Positions 51,199 through 61,320 of a stretch of DNA of 64,000 nt are shown here, in pieces (the stretch's first letter is position 1; each line of letters opens with the position of its first letter). A model generated the notes under the pieces. It was given only the letters and a program-made list of their open reading frames with translations. It did no database searches and was not told where the DNA came from. The DNA comes from Chryseobacterium echinoideorum (GTDB lineage Bacteria > Bacteroidota > Bacteroidia > Flavobacteriales > Weeksellaceae): NCBI RefSeq assembly GCF_007474535.1, contig NZ_VKNW01000010.1:62001-126000 (forward strand). Direction: 5' to 3'. The translations under genes and the position numbers were made by a program.

Positions 51199-52530
51199 TT
51201 AATCTTTTGACCAATTCAGACGGTCTGCCTGATTGTATTGCCAAGGTGCAGCATTATTTTCAACATTGGTCATCATCAGATTCAATTCCTGTGGCGCTGC
51301 AGATTGTTCCATTACCAAAAATCTTCTCATTTCAAAAATAATAGAAAGCGGATCTAATAAAACAGGACAAGCTTCTGTACAGGCATTACAGGTTGTACAA
51401 GCCCAAAGTTCTTCTTTCGTAATATAATCGTTGAGCAATTTTTTACCATCATCTTCAAACTTTCCGTTTTTATCAATGTTTCTTCCAACTTCTTCCAGAC
51501 GGTCTCTGGTTTTCATTAAAATTAACCTTGGAGAAAGTTTCTTGCCCGTAATATTTGCGGGGCAAACTGACGTGCATCTCCCGCATTCTGTACAGGAATA
51601 AGCATTCAACAGCTGCACCTGATTCAAATCAAATACATCTTCAGCTCCAAACTTTGACGGAGCTTCTTCTGATCCTTCAGCCGGAGCAGCATAAGGATCT
51701 GCATTGGGATCCATCATCAGTTTAATTTCTTTCGTAACAGAATCTAAATTGTTGAATTTGCCGTACAAATCAAGATTTGCATACCAAGTACTCGGAAACG
51801 CTAAAATAATATGTAAATGTTTAGAATAGTAAAGGTAATTCATAAAGAAAAGAATCCCCACAAAATGAAACCACCAAGCTGCTCTTTCTACAACCATTAG
51901 GAAACCATTATCAAAACTGAAAACTTCTAACAACGGAACAAAAGTCATCTCGCTCACCGGAAAGCTGCCATGTTCTGCTAAAGCTCCTCTCTGCTGTAGA
52001 ATAAGATCGGAAGAATTCATAGTGAAGAATGCAACCATTAAAGCAAATTCAATAATTAAAATCCAGTTGGCATCATCTTTTGGCCATCCGAAAAGTTCTT
52101 TCATTGTTAATCTTTTCACTCCATAGAAGTTTCTCCGGATAAAAAATATAACAACCCCGATAATTACCAAAAGTGCTAACACTTCTAATGTGGCGGTGAA
52201 AAAGCTGTAAAATCCATGTCCGAAAACCTGAGCCAGAAAACGGTGAGTTCCGAAAATACCGTCTACAATAATTTCAATCAATTCGATATTGATGATTACA
52301 AAACCTACATAAACGAAAAGGTGAAGAATACCTGCAACAGGTCTTTTCACCATTCTGCTTTGTCCCAAAGCCACTCTTGTCATAGTCGCCCATCGTTCAG
52401 ATTTTCTGTCACTCCGGTCGATCTCTCTTCCTAATCTGATGTTTCTGTAAATTTTTTGCAGACTTTTGGCAAAAAGACCGAAACCTGCAATAAGTAATAT
52501 CAGAAATAAAATATTATCAAGATACTGCAT
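51199..52530 (-). CDS. Membrane-bound 4Fe-4S oxidoreductase
   Basis: 443 residues. The N-terminal half (about 1-250) has several membrane helices like the NarI/HdrE cytochrome-b-type subunits. The C-terminal part holds two ferredoxin motifs: CTECGRCTSVCP and CTTCNACTEACP. It should pass electrons between the quinone pool and the CCG protein encoded downstream. Bacteroidetes carry this pair commonly, but the substrate is not known. Confidence 0.88.
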   Translation of the reverse strand: MQYLDNILFLILLIAGFGLFAKSLQKIYRNIRLGREIDRSDRKSERWATMTRVALGQSRMVKRPVAGILHLFVYVGFVIINIELIEIIVDGIFGTHRFLAQVFGHGFYSFFTATLEVLALLVIIGVVIFFIRRNFYGVKRLTMKELFGWPKDDANWILIIEFALMVAFFTMNSSDLILQQRGALAEHGSFPVSEMTFVPLLEVFSFDNGFLMVVERAAWWFHFVGILFFMNYLYYSKHLHIILAFPSTWYANLDLYGKFNNLDSVTKEIKLMMDPNADPYAAPAEGSEEAPSKFGAEDVFDLNQVQLLNAYSCTECGRCTSVCPANITGKKLSPRLILMKTRDRLEEVGRNIDKNGKFEDDGKKLLNDYITKEELWACTTCNACTEACPVLLDPLSIIFEMRRFLVMEQSAAPQELNLMMTNVENNAAPWQYNQADRLNWSKD

Positions 52531-52544
52531 AAATATAATAGCTA

Positions 52545-53495
52545 TTAGTCCTTATTGTTTTTTCCGAAAACTGAGAAATTGATGTATCTTTTCGGATTTG
52601 CCTTCATATCTTCGATCAAAGAATTCAGATTGGTGGAGGCAGAATTCAGATTGTTATACAATTGATCGTCTTTCATAATTTTACCTAAGCTCCCTTCTCC
52701 TCTATCAATTCCTGCAACCACTTTATTCAATTGACCAACCGTTTGATCCAAATTGGCAATGGTTTGATTCAGTTGTTTAGTGTCAATACTTTCTGCAAGA
52801 TTCCCATACTTATCCAAGGTTACCTTTCCGCTCTTCATGGTCATGCTTGCTTCATCCAATACTCTTTGAAGTTTAGGATCATTATTTCCTACCAATCTGT
52901 TTACACTTCCTGCAGTATTTTCTAAAGCTCCAACTGTTCGGTTAAGATTATGAAGCAAAATCTTTATTTCTTCCCTGTTTTGTGCGTTCATGATTTGATT
53001 GGCATTTGCCATCAAAGAATCTACCCTGTGAAGTACTGTTTGCAACTGATCTTTTACAGGACCTACCTGCGAAGAAAGGCTATTCATCATTCCTAATTTG
53101 AAAGCACCTTTCAGAGTATCCCCATCTTTTGCAATAGGACCTCCATAGACGAGATTCACCCTCATTTCTTTTCCAGACATGAGTCCAGGTTCAAATATTT
53201 CAAGATTTGAATTTTTTGAAAACTCGAAATTATCATCTACCGTTATTTTAACAATGAAATATAATCTGCCATCTGCACCTGTCTGTGGAATAATTTTATC
53301 AACCTGCCCTACTTTAAGACCGTTGATTGACACTGGTGAAGACTGTGCCAAACCTTCAACATTGTCGTATTTTGCATAAAAGATATTGTCTGTTGTAAAA
53401 AGACTTCTGCCTTTCATAAACTGGAATAAAATAACAAAGCCGACAATGGCCAAGAGTGCTATTAAACCTGCTTTTAATTCTTTACTGAATTTCAC
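52545..53495 (-). CDS. MCE/MlaD-family lipid transport protein
   Basis: 316 residues from a GTG start. One membrane anchor (about 9-27), then the MCE domain (TDNIFYAKYDNVEGLAQSSP, VSINGLKVGQVDKI, about 36-115), then a helical region with NLDQTVGQLNKVVAGIDRGE. MCE proteins form hexameric rings that carry phospholipids between the membranes. The ATPase and permease partners are not adjacent. It starts the operon that continues with the Fe-S oxidoreductase (15 bases). Confidence 0.9.
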   Translation of the reverse strand: MKFSKELKAGLIALLAIVGFVILFQFMKGRSLFTTDNIFYAKYDNVEGLAQSSPVSINGLKVGQVDKIIPQTGADGRLYFIVKITVDDNFEFSKNSNLEIFEPGLMSGKEMRVNLVYGGPIAKDGDTLKGAFKLGMMNSLSSQVGPVKDQLQTVLHRVDSLMANANQIMNAQNREEIKILLHNLNRTVGALENTAGSVNRLVGNNDPKLQRVLDEASMTMKSGKVTLDKYGNLAESIDTKQLNQTIANLDQTVGQLNKVVAGIDRGEGSLGKIMKDDQLYNNLNSASTNLNSLIEDMKANPKRYINFSVFGKNNKD

Positions 53496-53571
53496 TTTCT
53501 CAATTTTTTCTAATGTAGCAAATATAGCACATTTATATTAATGTTTTTCTGTATTGCTATGGGTTAAACGT

Positions 53572-53603
53572 AAAAAAAGTGGCAAAAACTCTGCCACTTT
53601 TTT
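53572..53603 (-). terminator. Intrinsic terminator of ppiD
   Basis: AAAAGTGGCA and TGCCACTTTT arms around a short loop, with a T-run on the minus strand, 21 bases beyond the stop. Confidence 0.85.
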
Positions 53604-53623
53604 ATGTATGATTTAAGAATATT

Positions 53624-55765
53624 TTACTGTTGATTTCCAAGTTTACTCCAGATTTCGATTCTGTAATCATCGATATCTGCATTGTCCTGAAGGCTTTTTA
53701 ACCAAGCCTGTCCAAACATTCCTGAATTTCTCTGAGTAATAGATTCTGTAAACTCTTTTATATCTCCCGGTTGTTTATTGAGTGTTTCGTTCTTTTTAAC
53801 GATTACATAAACTCCGGTTCCGCCTTCAATCGGGTTAGAAACTTTTCCTTTAGCGATACCAAATGCAGCTCCTGCAACTTTAGGCTCCATAGCTCCTGCG
53901 ATATTTGGACTGAGCATATTGATCTGTCCTGATTGTTTTGTTGTTGCAAACATTTTTGCTACCTGATCCAAATTAGCTGTTTTACCAATTTTTTCTGAGA
54001 TCTGCTTAGCAGCAAGTTTATTTTGAACCACTGTTTCAATCTGCTCTCTTACAGATTCAGGATCTGCAAGACCTTTCTCTTGTTTTCCGTTCAGATAGAC
54101 AACCACTTTATCTCCTGTTCCTTCTACATTGAATAGTTCAGAATCTCCTTTTTCTCTTTTCTTATCAAAAGCCCATGCAATGATTTCGGCATCTTTATCT
54201 GTTCCTAAACCTTGTAATCTTCCGTCAAATCTTTTAGCTGTTTTAGCATTAGAGTACTGGAAATTTGATTTTTTAGCAATATTCACAAAATCATTGAATG
54301 ATTTCCCTAAAACCTGCTGAGCAAACCTTCTTGCTTTTTTATCAACTTCAGTTTCTGTAGCTTCAGAAGGCTTAACCTCTTTTACAACGTGAGCCACTTT
54401 ATAGCTCATCGTACCTGCTTTTTTATCTTCTACATTAATAATGTGATACCCGAAACTTGTTTCTGCCAATCCTGTAGAACCTTTGGGGTTTGAAGCCAGA
54501 AAGTTTAGGTAACCCGGCGCAAACTGACTCTCAGGAGTAGTCCAGCCAACACTACCGTTTCTTGCTACAGCATTAGGCTCATCAGAAAGTTTAAGACCCT
54601 CAGCAAATTTTGCAGGATTTGATTTAATTACTGCCATAAGGCTATCCGCAATTTTCTTCGCCTGTTCTTTAGTTCTGGTTGCAGTAGATCTTTCCGCACC
54701 TTTATAAGCAATTAAAATATGCTTTGACAAAGTAGAATCGGAAGGTTTCTTATCAACCAATTTTGAAAGCACGTAGAAATTCTGCTCTTTATATGGTCCG
54801 ATTACCTGACCGATTGCTGCAGTTCCAATTTTATCTTTCAATGAAGGAGGCATCTGTGCAGAAGTGATATACTGATTATTGTAAGGCATATCAGAATTTG
54901 CCATTACAAACATAGAATCGTTTGTTGTATTCTGGAAATTTTCCTTTCCTCCGCTTGCATCAGTTCCCTGAGAAAAAAGCTTGTTAATTTCTTTCTGAAC
55001 AGCAGCATCGTCTGCCGGACTTGGCTGAGAAGGAAAATAGACAATTCCTAAATTTCTGCTTGGTTCTGTTTTAAACATTACCGGATGCTGGTTGATATAA
55101 TCCTGAAGATCTTTTGTGGTAACTTTAATTTTATTTTTCTGAAGATAAGAAGCATAATCTACTTTCACAAAATCAATATCTGCAAGCTGATCTCTTTGTT
55201 TCATCAATTCCTCAGCTTCTTTTTTACCTGTTGTAATACCTGTAGAAATATTAGCAAAAACCTGTCTTGCCATAATTCTGTATTCAATTGTTTTTCTGGT
55301 TTTAAGCCACTGATTATATCCGTCCGGATTTGTATTTTGTAAAGTTTCTACTTCTTTTTTAAGTTCCTGAAGTTTAAAATTCCCCTTCTCATCAAACAAC
55401 TGCTGATTCTGAGCAAACATCTGATCGTATTGAATCTGGCTCCAGAACAAATCATCCGTCATCTCGAAGCCCATTTTTTCAAACTGCTGCTTTACGAGCT
55501 TAGACTGTACCAAAAGTTGCCAAGCCTGCTCTTCAAGACCATTTTTAGGCTGCCCTTGCTGATCTGCCTGCTGCTGCAATACAAAAAGTTGATCGTTAAA
55601 CTCTTCACGGGTGATTTTTTCACCATTTACTTTACCTAAAACATCAGGGTTTTTACCAAAAACCTTATCAATGCTTTCAGGATTTACCAAAAAAGCCAAA
55701 AGAGCCAGTGCGATTACTCCCATCAAAAGCCAAGGTCTACTTCTAATCTGTCCTAAAATTGCCAT
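53624..55765 (-). CDS. ppiD: PpiD-like membrane-anchored peptidyl-prolyl isomerase
   Basis: 713 residues. One N-terminal membrane segment (about 13-28) is followed by a SurA_N-like chaperone part (KVNGEKITREEFNDQLFVLQ). A first parvulin domain lies near 340-450 (LSKHILIAYKGAERSTATRT to GYHIINVEDKKAG), and a second, degenerate one near 615-690. It should help fold outer-membrane and secreted proteins in the periplasm. It is divergent from lon, so both quality-control genes share a 259-base control region. Confidence 0.88.
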   Translation of the reverse strand: MAILGQIRSRPWLLMGVIALALLAFLVNPESIDKVFGKNPDVLGKVNGEKITREEFNDQLFVLQQQADQQGQPKNGLEEQAWQLLVQSKLVKQQFEKMGFEMTDDLFWSQIQYDQMFAQNQQLFDEKGNFKLQELKKEVETLQNTNPDGYNQWLKTRKTIEYRIMARQVFANISTGITTGKKEAEELMKQRDQLADIDFVKVDYASYLQKNKIKVTTKDLQDYINQHPVMFKTEPSRNLGIVYFPSQPSPADDAAVQKEINKLFSQGTDASGGKENFQNTTNDSMFVMANSDMPYNNQYITSAQMPPSLKDKIGTAAIGQVIGPYKEQNFYVLSKLVDKKPSDSTLSKHILIAYKGAERSTATRTKEQAKKIADSLMAVIKSNPAKFAEGLKLSDEPNAVARNGSVGWTTPESQFAPGYLNFLASNPKGSTGLAETSFGYHIINVEDKKAGTMSYKVAHVVKEVKPSEATETEVDKKARRFAQQVLGKSFNDFVNIAKKSNFQYSNAKTAKRFDGRLQGLGTDKDAEIIAWAFDKKREKGDSELFNVEGTGDKVVVYLNGKQEKGLADPESVREQIETVVQNKLAAKQISEKIGKTANLDQVAKMFATTKQSGQINMLSPNIAGAMEPKVAGAAFGIAKGKVSNPIEGGTGVYVIVKKNETLNKQPGDIKEFTESITQRNSGMFGQAWLKSLQDNADIDDYRIEIWSKLGNQQ

Positions 55766-55998
55766 TTTATAAATATAGTTTTTATATCAGTGTGCGAAAA
55801 TACACATTTTTAAGAAATTACAGAAATATATGTTGTGTTTTTAAAATTTTAAAATTCAAATATCTCTAAAATGGAAATTTTGACCGCATTTCCTGATGAG
55901 TAAGAAATGGCATTAATCTTGACAAACTTTCTCACACTTTACACAAACACTTCTGTAAGAGAAGATTTCGTGAGAGGGTTATAACTACTTTAACTATA

Positions 55999-56015
55999 AA
56001 TGACAATTTGTCATT
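55999..56015. promoter_or_regulatory. Perfect palindrome just upstream of lon
   Basis: AATGACAATTTGTCATT: eight-base arms around a single T, ending nine bases before the lon ATG. It sits in the expected 5' leader and could be a repressor operator. It does not match CIRCE. Confidence 0.5.
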
Positions 56016-56024
56016 CAATTTATT

Positions 56025-58433
56025 ATGACAGAATTTGAAGATATAAATTTTGATGATATCATCGGCGACGGTTTTAATATTGTTGCAGAAGAAATCAATT
56101 TATCCGATTTAGATATAAATCAGGATAACCAATTGCCGCAGAATATTTTTCCGATTCTTCCGGTAAGAAATATGGTGATGTTTCCCAATGTTGTCATTCC
56201 GATTACAGCCGGAAGGAAAAATTCTATCAAATTATTGGAAGAAGCCCAGCAAAAAGGAGAATTTATCGGAATTGTAAGTCAGAAAAATTCAGATATTGAA
56301 CAACCTAATGAAAAAGATCTTTATCAGATCGGAACTTTAGCCAAGATTATTAAAATCATTAAGCTTCCCGAAGGAAACATAACGGCTATTACCAAAGGCT
56401 TTCAAAGGTTTAGAATCAAAAATATCACTGAAACAAAGCCTTATTTTAATGCTGAAATCGTTAAGCTGAAAGATACGAAAGCAAAAAATAAAGAGGAGTA
56501 TGAAGCGTTGCTGGAAAACATCAAAGATCTTGCTCTTAAAATCATTGAGCTTGATCCTAATATTCCCAACGCTGCCAATTTTGCGATAAAAAACATTAAC
56601 AACAATGATGATCTCCTGAATTTCATCTGTACCAATGCTAATTTCCCTTATTCTGAAAAGCAGAAGCTTCTTGAGGAGAAAAGCCTTATGGAAAGAGCCA
56701 ACAAGTGCTATGAAATGATGCATGCAGATTTCAGAAAACTGGAACTCAGAAATCAGATTCACCAGAAAACATCAAAAGATCTCGACAGACAGCAAAGGGA
56801 ATACTTTCTGAACCAACAGATCAGAACAATTCAGGATGAGTTGGGAGGAGGGCCGGAAAGTGATGTCGAAGAACTTCAAAAAAAAGCTGCTGAGAAAAAA
56901 TGGAAACCAGAGGTTGAAGAGCATTTTCAAAAGGAAATCAACAGGCTTCAAAGACAAAACCCCAATTCTCCCGATTATAATGTTCAGAGAAATTACCTTG
57001 ATTTCTTTACCGATCTTCCGTGGGAAACTTTTACCAAAGATATTTTCGACATAGAAAAAGCCCAAAAAGTTTTAGACAAAGCACATTTTGGCTTGGAAGA
57101 CATCAAAAAAAGGATTTTGGAGCACATGGCTGTTCTGAAGCTTAAAAATAATATGAAGTCTCCCATTTTATTGTTGGCAGGACCTCCCGGAGTTGGTAAA
57201 ACCTCGTTAGGAAAGTCTGTTGCTGATGCTTTAGGAAGAAAATACGTGCGTGTTTCTTTGGGCGGACTTCATGACGAAAGTGAGATTCGCGGTCACAGAA
57301 AAACCTATATTGGTGCAATGGCTGGGAGAATTCTTCAGTCTATCAAAAAGGCAGGAACTTCAAACCCGGTAATTGTTCTGGATGAGATTGACAAAGTAGG
57401 AAAAGGAATGCATGGCGATCCTAGTTCGGCTTTACTAGAGGTTCTGGATCCTGAACAAAACAATTCTTTCTACGATAATTTTCTTGAAATGGGCTATGAC
57501 TTGTCTAAAGTCATGTTTCTTGCTACAGCAAACTCACTTTCTACAATCCAGACTCCTCTTTTAGACAGAATGGAAATCGTTCAAATTTCGGGTTATACAC
57601 TAGAAGAAAAAATTGAAATCGCCAAAAGACATTTAATCAAAAAACAACAGGAAGAAAACGGCTTGAATACAAAATCTTTCAAGCTTGGAAATCCTGAACT
57701 TAAACATATCATTGAAGCGCATACTTCTGAGAGTGGTGTAAGAACCTTAGAAAAAAGAATTGCTGCCATTGCACGCTGGGCTGCCTTACAAACTGCTTTG
57801 GTGAAAGAGTATGATGCTAAAATTTCAATTGATAAAGTTGATGAAATCTTAGGTGTTCCCAGACCAAAAAGCTTATCAGAATTAACAGATGTTCCGGGAG
57901 TTGTAACCGGTTTGGCTTGGACAAGCGTTGGAGGTGATATTTTATTTATTGAAAGCATCATCAGCAATGGAAAAGGAAATCTCTCAATGACCGGAAATCT
58001 TGGAACTGTGATGAAAGAATCTGCTACCATTGCTCTGGAGTATATTAAAGCAAAACATCTTGATCTCGGAATTGATGAAGAGCATATTGAAAAGAAAAAC
58101 ATTCATGTACACGTTCCGGAAGGTGCAACACCAAAAGACGGACCTTCTGCAGGTATTGCAATGCTGACCTCAATGGTTTCTTCGTTTACCAACAGGAAAG
58201 TGAAACCTCATCTTGCCATGACAGGAGAAATCACGCTACGCGGAAAAGTACTTCCTGTAGGCGGAATTAAAGAAAAACTTTTGGCAGCCACAAGAGCCGG
58301 AATCAAAGAAGTGATCCTTTGCGAAGCCAACCGAAAAGATGTGGAAGAAATAAAACAGGATTATCTCAAAAACCTTACAATACATTACGTAGGATGGATG
58401 AGAGAAGTTTTGGATATTGCTCTGGAAAAGTAA
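56025..58433 (+). CDS. lon: ATP-dependent protease Lon
   Basis: 802 residues, full length. The N-terminal substrate domain (about 40-235, [20 protein letters not shown]) leads into the AAA+ part with Walker A GPPGVGKT at 386-393 and Walker [12 protein letters not shown]. The protease domain has the Ser708/Lys751 dyad (DGPSAGIAM and GGIKEKLL). It degrades damaged and regulatory proteins in the cytoplasm. An acidic N-terminal extension of about 35 residues precedes the domain, as usual in this phylum. A terminator follows. Confidence 0.97.
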   Translation: MTEFEDINFDDIIGDGFNIVAEEINLSDLDINQDNQLPQNIFPILPVRNMVMFPNVVIPITAGRKNSIKLLEEAQQKGEFIGIVSQKNSDIEQPNEKDLYQIGTLAKIIKIIKLPEGNITAITKGFQRFRIKNITETKPYFNAEIVKLKDTKAKNKEEYEALLENIKDLALKIIELDPNIPNAANFAIKNINNNDDLLNFICTNANFPYSEKQKLLEEKSLMERANKCYEMMHADFRKLELRNQIHQKTSKDLDRQQREYFLNQQIRTIQDELGGGPESDVEELQKKAAEKKWKPEVEEHFQKEINRLQRQNPNSPDYNVQRNYLDFFTDLPWETFTKDIFDIEKAQKVLDKAHFGLEDIKKRILEHMAVLKLKNNMKSPILLLAGPPGVGKTSLGKSVADALGRKYVRVSLGGLHDESEIRGHRKTYIGAMAGRILQSIKKAGTSNPVIVLDEIDKVGKGMHGDPSSALLEVLDPEQNNSFYDNFLEMGYDLSKVMFLATANSLSTIQTPLLDRMEIVQISGYTLEEKIEIAKRHLIKKQQEENGLNTKSFKLGNPELKHIIEAHTSESGVRTLEKRIAAIARWAALQTALVKEYDAKISIDKVDEILGVPRPKSLSELTDVPGVVTGLAWTSVGGDILFIESIISNGKGNLSMTGNLGTVMKESATIALEYIKAKHLDLGIDEEHIEKKNIHVHVPEGATPKDGPSAGIAMLTSMVSSFTNRKVKPHLAMTGEITLRGKVLPVGGIKEKLLAATRAGIKEVILCEANRKDVEEIKQDYLKNLTIHYVGWMREVLDIALEK

Positions 58434-58457
58434 TATGCATAACTTGGCAAAAAAATT

Positions 58458-58488
58458 AAAACACGTTTTTTAAAGACGTGTTTTTTTT
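58458..58488 (+). terminator. Intrinsic terminator after lon
   Basis: AAAACACGT and ACGTGTTTT arms followed by a further run of Ts, 25 bases after the stop. Confidence 0.88.
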
Positions 58489-58572
58489 ATTTGAATAGCT
58501 TCCTGATTATTTTAAAGAAAAACATTTCAAATCAGCTACATTTCATTATTTTTATACAGTAGAACATCTTAT

Positions 58573-59685
58573 ATGAATTATTTCAAACTTCCATTCCTCA
58601 CGAGACTCACTTTAGCCGTAGTTTCAATCATCGGAATAGGGTATCTTATAAAACTAGGACAAAGCATTTTGGCTCCGTTTTTTTTGGCATTTTTGATGGC
58701 AATGATCTTTTTGCCTATTGCCAATTTTTTAGAAAAAAAATTAAAATTTCCCAGATCATTTTCTACCATCTTCTCTGTGATGATATTGCTTATTGTACTT
58801 ACAGGATTGTTGTTTTTCTTCGGGTCTCAGCTTTCGAGTTTCACCAGAGATATTCCACAGCTCACCGATCAGGCAACACATGTTTTCCACGATTTGCAAA
58901 AATGGGTTTCCAAAACATTTAATGTAAAAATTGATGAGCAGTTTACTTATCTGGATCAGGGATTGAAGAAACTTCTCTCTTCTACAGCAATAATTTTAGG
59001 ATTTACCTTAGGCGTTTTTTCCAGCAGTCTGGGTTTTTTAGCATTCTTTATTGTGTTTTTTATTTTTATTTTAAATTACAGGAGAATATTACACAATTTC
59101 ATTGTTAATGTATTTAGCGAAAAACATAAAACAAATGTTAAGGAAGCAGTTGCAGAAGTTAGAATAATGACAAAACGGTACATTATTGGGCTATGTCTTC
59201 AGATTATCATCGTTTCAATTCTTACAACAACATTTTTAACTATTTTAGGGGTAAAATATGCAATTCTGCTTGGCGTTTTAACGGGTTTACTTAATGTGAT
59301 TCCGTACATTGGGATTTTCATATCGCTACTCATCTCTTGCTTTATTGCTTTTGCGACAGGCACTCTTTCAACCTGTATCTATGTTGCCATCGGTTATGTG
59401 ATCATCCATGCAATAGATGGAAATATTGTTCTTCCTTTTGTGGTAGGTTCAAAAGTAAAAATTAATGCCTTATTTTCGTTTATCGGAATTTTGGTTGGCG
59501 AACATCTGTGGGGAATTTCCGGAATGTTTCTTTGTATTCCTGCTATTGCTATTATTAAAATTATTTTTGAAAGAGTGGAAGGTCTCAAACCTTGGGGAAA
59601 ACTCTTGGGTGAAGAAGAAAAGCCCAATAAAAAGAAAAAAAGCTATAAAATTTCTAAGAATATTACGCTGAAAGAAATGGATTAA
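58573..59685 (+). CDS. AI-2E family transporter (TqsA/PerM-like)
   Basis: 370 residues with about eight membrane segments. The family pattern is visible in SILAPFFLAFLMAMIFLPIA, GLLNVIPYIGIFISL, and the C-terminal HAIDGNIVLPFVVGSKVKIN and LVGEHLWGISGMFLCIPAIA. Despite the family name many members move other ions or solutes, so the substrate is open. The C-terminus is a short basic tail. It is convergent with the acyl-CoA dehydrogenase gene. Confidence 0.88.
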   Translation: MNYFKLPFLTRLTLAVVSIIGIGYLIKLGQSILAPFFLAFLMAMIFLPIANFLEKKLKFPRSFSTIFSVMILLIVLTGLLFFFGSQLSSFTRDIPQLTDQATHVFHDLQKWVSKTFNVKIDEQFTYLDQGLKKLLSSTAIILGFTLGVFSSSLGFLAFFIVFFIFILNYRRILHNFIVNVFSEKHKTNVKEAVAEVRIMTKRYIIGLCLQIIIVSILTTTFLTILGVKYAILLGVLTGLLNVIPYIGIFISLLISCFIAFATGTLSTCIYVAIGYVIIHAIDGNIVLPFVVGSKVKINALFSFIGILVGEHLWGISGMFLCIPAIAIIKIIFERVEGLKPWGKLLGEEEKPNKKKKSYKISKNITLKEMD

Positions 59686-59689
59686 AAAA

Positions 59690-59753
59690 GTGAATGGTCA
59701 ATTGTGATTTTTATTTCTTAAATGAATTTAAAAATTGACAATTGACCATTCAC
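59690..59753. repeat. Long inverted repeat between convergent genes
   Basis: Perfect 16-base arms GTGAATGGTCAATTGT and ACAATTGACCATTCAC with 32 bases between; the inner part is partly complementary too. It lies between two convergent genes and may act as a bidirectional terminator without a T-run. The TCAATTG-type repeat is one I associate with intergenic spacers in this genus. Confidence 0.6.
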
Positions 59754-59759
59754 ATCATT

Positions 59760-61118
59760 TTACACAAATGCACTGAATCCTGTAATGGATCTTCCGACAA
59801 TCAGAGAATTAATTTCCTTCGTGCCCTCATAAGAATAAATAGCTTCTGCATCGGCTACAAATCTTGCCACATCATATTCCAGCAAAATTCCGTTTCCGCC
59901 CATTACTTCCCGCGCTCTTGAAACCACATCTCTTGTTCTCATGGTACAAAAAACTTTGGCTAAAGAAGCATGCTCATCTTTCAGAATTCCTTCATCCTGC
60001 ATTTCAGAAAGCCTGAAAACCATTGTCTGCATTGCTGTCAGGTTTGAAAGCATTTCCACCAAATGCCCCTGAATCATTTGAAACGAAGCAATCGGCTTAC
60101 CGAACTGTTCTCTTTTTCTTGTATAATCTAATGCGCTTTCATAAGCTCCTCTTGCACAACCTGTCGCCATCCAGGCGACTCCGGCTCTTGTCATTTGCAG
60201 AACTTTTGCAGTATCTTTGAACGAGTTAGCTTTTTGCAGACGATTCTCTTCAGTGATTACACAATCTTTTAAAGTTATCAAACCATTCTGAACAATTCTC
60301 AGAGCCATTTTACCTTTAATTTTTTCAACAGAATAACCTGGGTTATCTTTCTCAACAATAAAGCCTTTTACTTCACCATCATCTAAATCTCTTGCCCAAA
60401 TAATCACTAAATCAGCAAACGTAGCGTTTCCGATCCATTTCTTTTGTCCGTTCAAAACCCAGCCTTCAGACGTTTTTTTACAGGTTACGGTTAAGCCACC
60501 TGCTGCTCCGGAGCCAACTTCAGGTTCTGTCAGTCCAAAAGCTCCTATTTTTTCAAACTTCTGCATCTGAGGAAGCCACTTTTGCTTTTGCTCTTCCGAA
60601 CCGCAAATGTAAATAGACCCCATTGCCAAACCAGATTGTACACCGAAGAATGTTGCAATAGAGGCATCAATTCTAGCCATTTCCATTGCAATAACTCCTT
60701 CCATTAAAAACGGCATTCCGGGGCAGCCATATCCTTCGTAAGTGACACCGCAAATATTTAATTTCTGAAATTTTGGAATTAACTCATGTGGAAATTCATC
60801 ATGCAGCCAATAATGGTTGACCAATGGTTTTACTTCTTTTTCCATAAAATCTCTTACTTTAAGCTGCACTTCTCTTTGCTCGGGAGTCAATGTGTGCGAA
60901 ACATCATAAAAGTCTCCGTCAATTGCAGGCAGTTCTTTTTTCTTTTTATTCGGATCCAGCATTTTCATCATTCCCTTTAGCTGTTTGTCATCCAACTTAG
61001 AAAAATTTTCCATCAGCTTGCGAAGATTCACTTTTTGTGAAATTTCGCTAAGCTGATCAAAATCTATTGATTTAAATAATTCTATGGCGTTTCTGATTTT
61101 GGAAAAAGTTTTAGACAT
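59760..61118 (-). CDS. Acyl-CoA dehydrogenase (glutaryl-CoA dehydrogenase-like)
   Basis: 452 residues from the ATG at 61118; an earlier ATG at 61181 would add 21 residues that look non-coding. An N-terminal extension of about 85 residues precedes the dehydrogenase core. FAD contacts lie in GAFGLTEPEVGSGAAGGLTV and KKWIGNATFADLVIIWARD. The catalytic Glu is in YSYEGTKEINSL, the position used by glutaryl-CoA and short-chain enzymes, and GGNGILLEYDVARF is also of that type. It should oxidise an acyl-CoA and pass electrons to ETF. The exact substrate is unknown. Confidence 0.88.
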   Translation of the reverse strand: MSKTFSKIRNAIELFKSIDFDQLSEISQKVNLRKLMENFSKLDDKQLKGMMKMLDPNKKKKELPAIDGDFYDVSHTLTPEQREVQLKVRDFMEKEVKPLVNHYWLHDEFPHELIPKFQKLNICGVTYEGYGCPGMPFLMEGVIAMEMARIDASIATFFGVQSGLAMGSIYICGSEEQKQKWLPQMQKFEKIGAFGLTEPEVGSGAAGGLTVTCKKTSEGWVLNGQKKWIGNATFADLVIIWARDLDDGEVKGFIVEKDNPGYSVEKIKGKMALRIVQNGLITLKDCVITEENRLQKANSFKDTAKVLQMTRAGVAWMATGCARGAYESALDYTRKREQFGKPIASFQMIQGHLVEMLSNLTAMQTMVFRLSEMQDEGILKDEHASLAKVFCTMRTRDVVSRAREVMGGNGILLEYDVARFVADAEAIYSYEGTKEINSLIVGRSITGFSAFV

Positions 61119-61320
61119 ACGGATTGAGATTTGATTTTGTAAAACATTAGCAAAAATCAATCCGAAATACCACGCATCCATCCATGTTTGTTTTACAAAA
61201 AACTTAAAATCACCATCTTAAAACAATTATTTATTTACAAAATCTTTACCTGTAATATTCAAACATTACAAACAATTCTGCTGGAACTTTGACCTAAGTA
61301 AAACATTAAAAAATAAATAT

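Noticed and set aside
61119-61181. Upstream ATG of the acyl-CoA dehydrogenase
   Set aside because: The extra 21 residues look non-coding; the ATG at 61118 gives a natural start.
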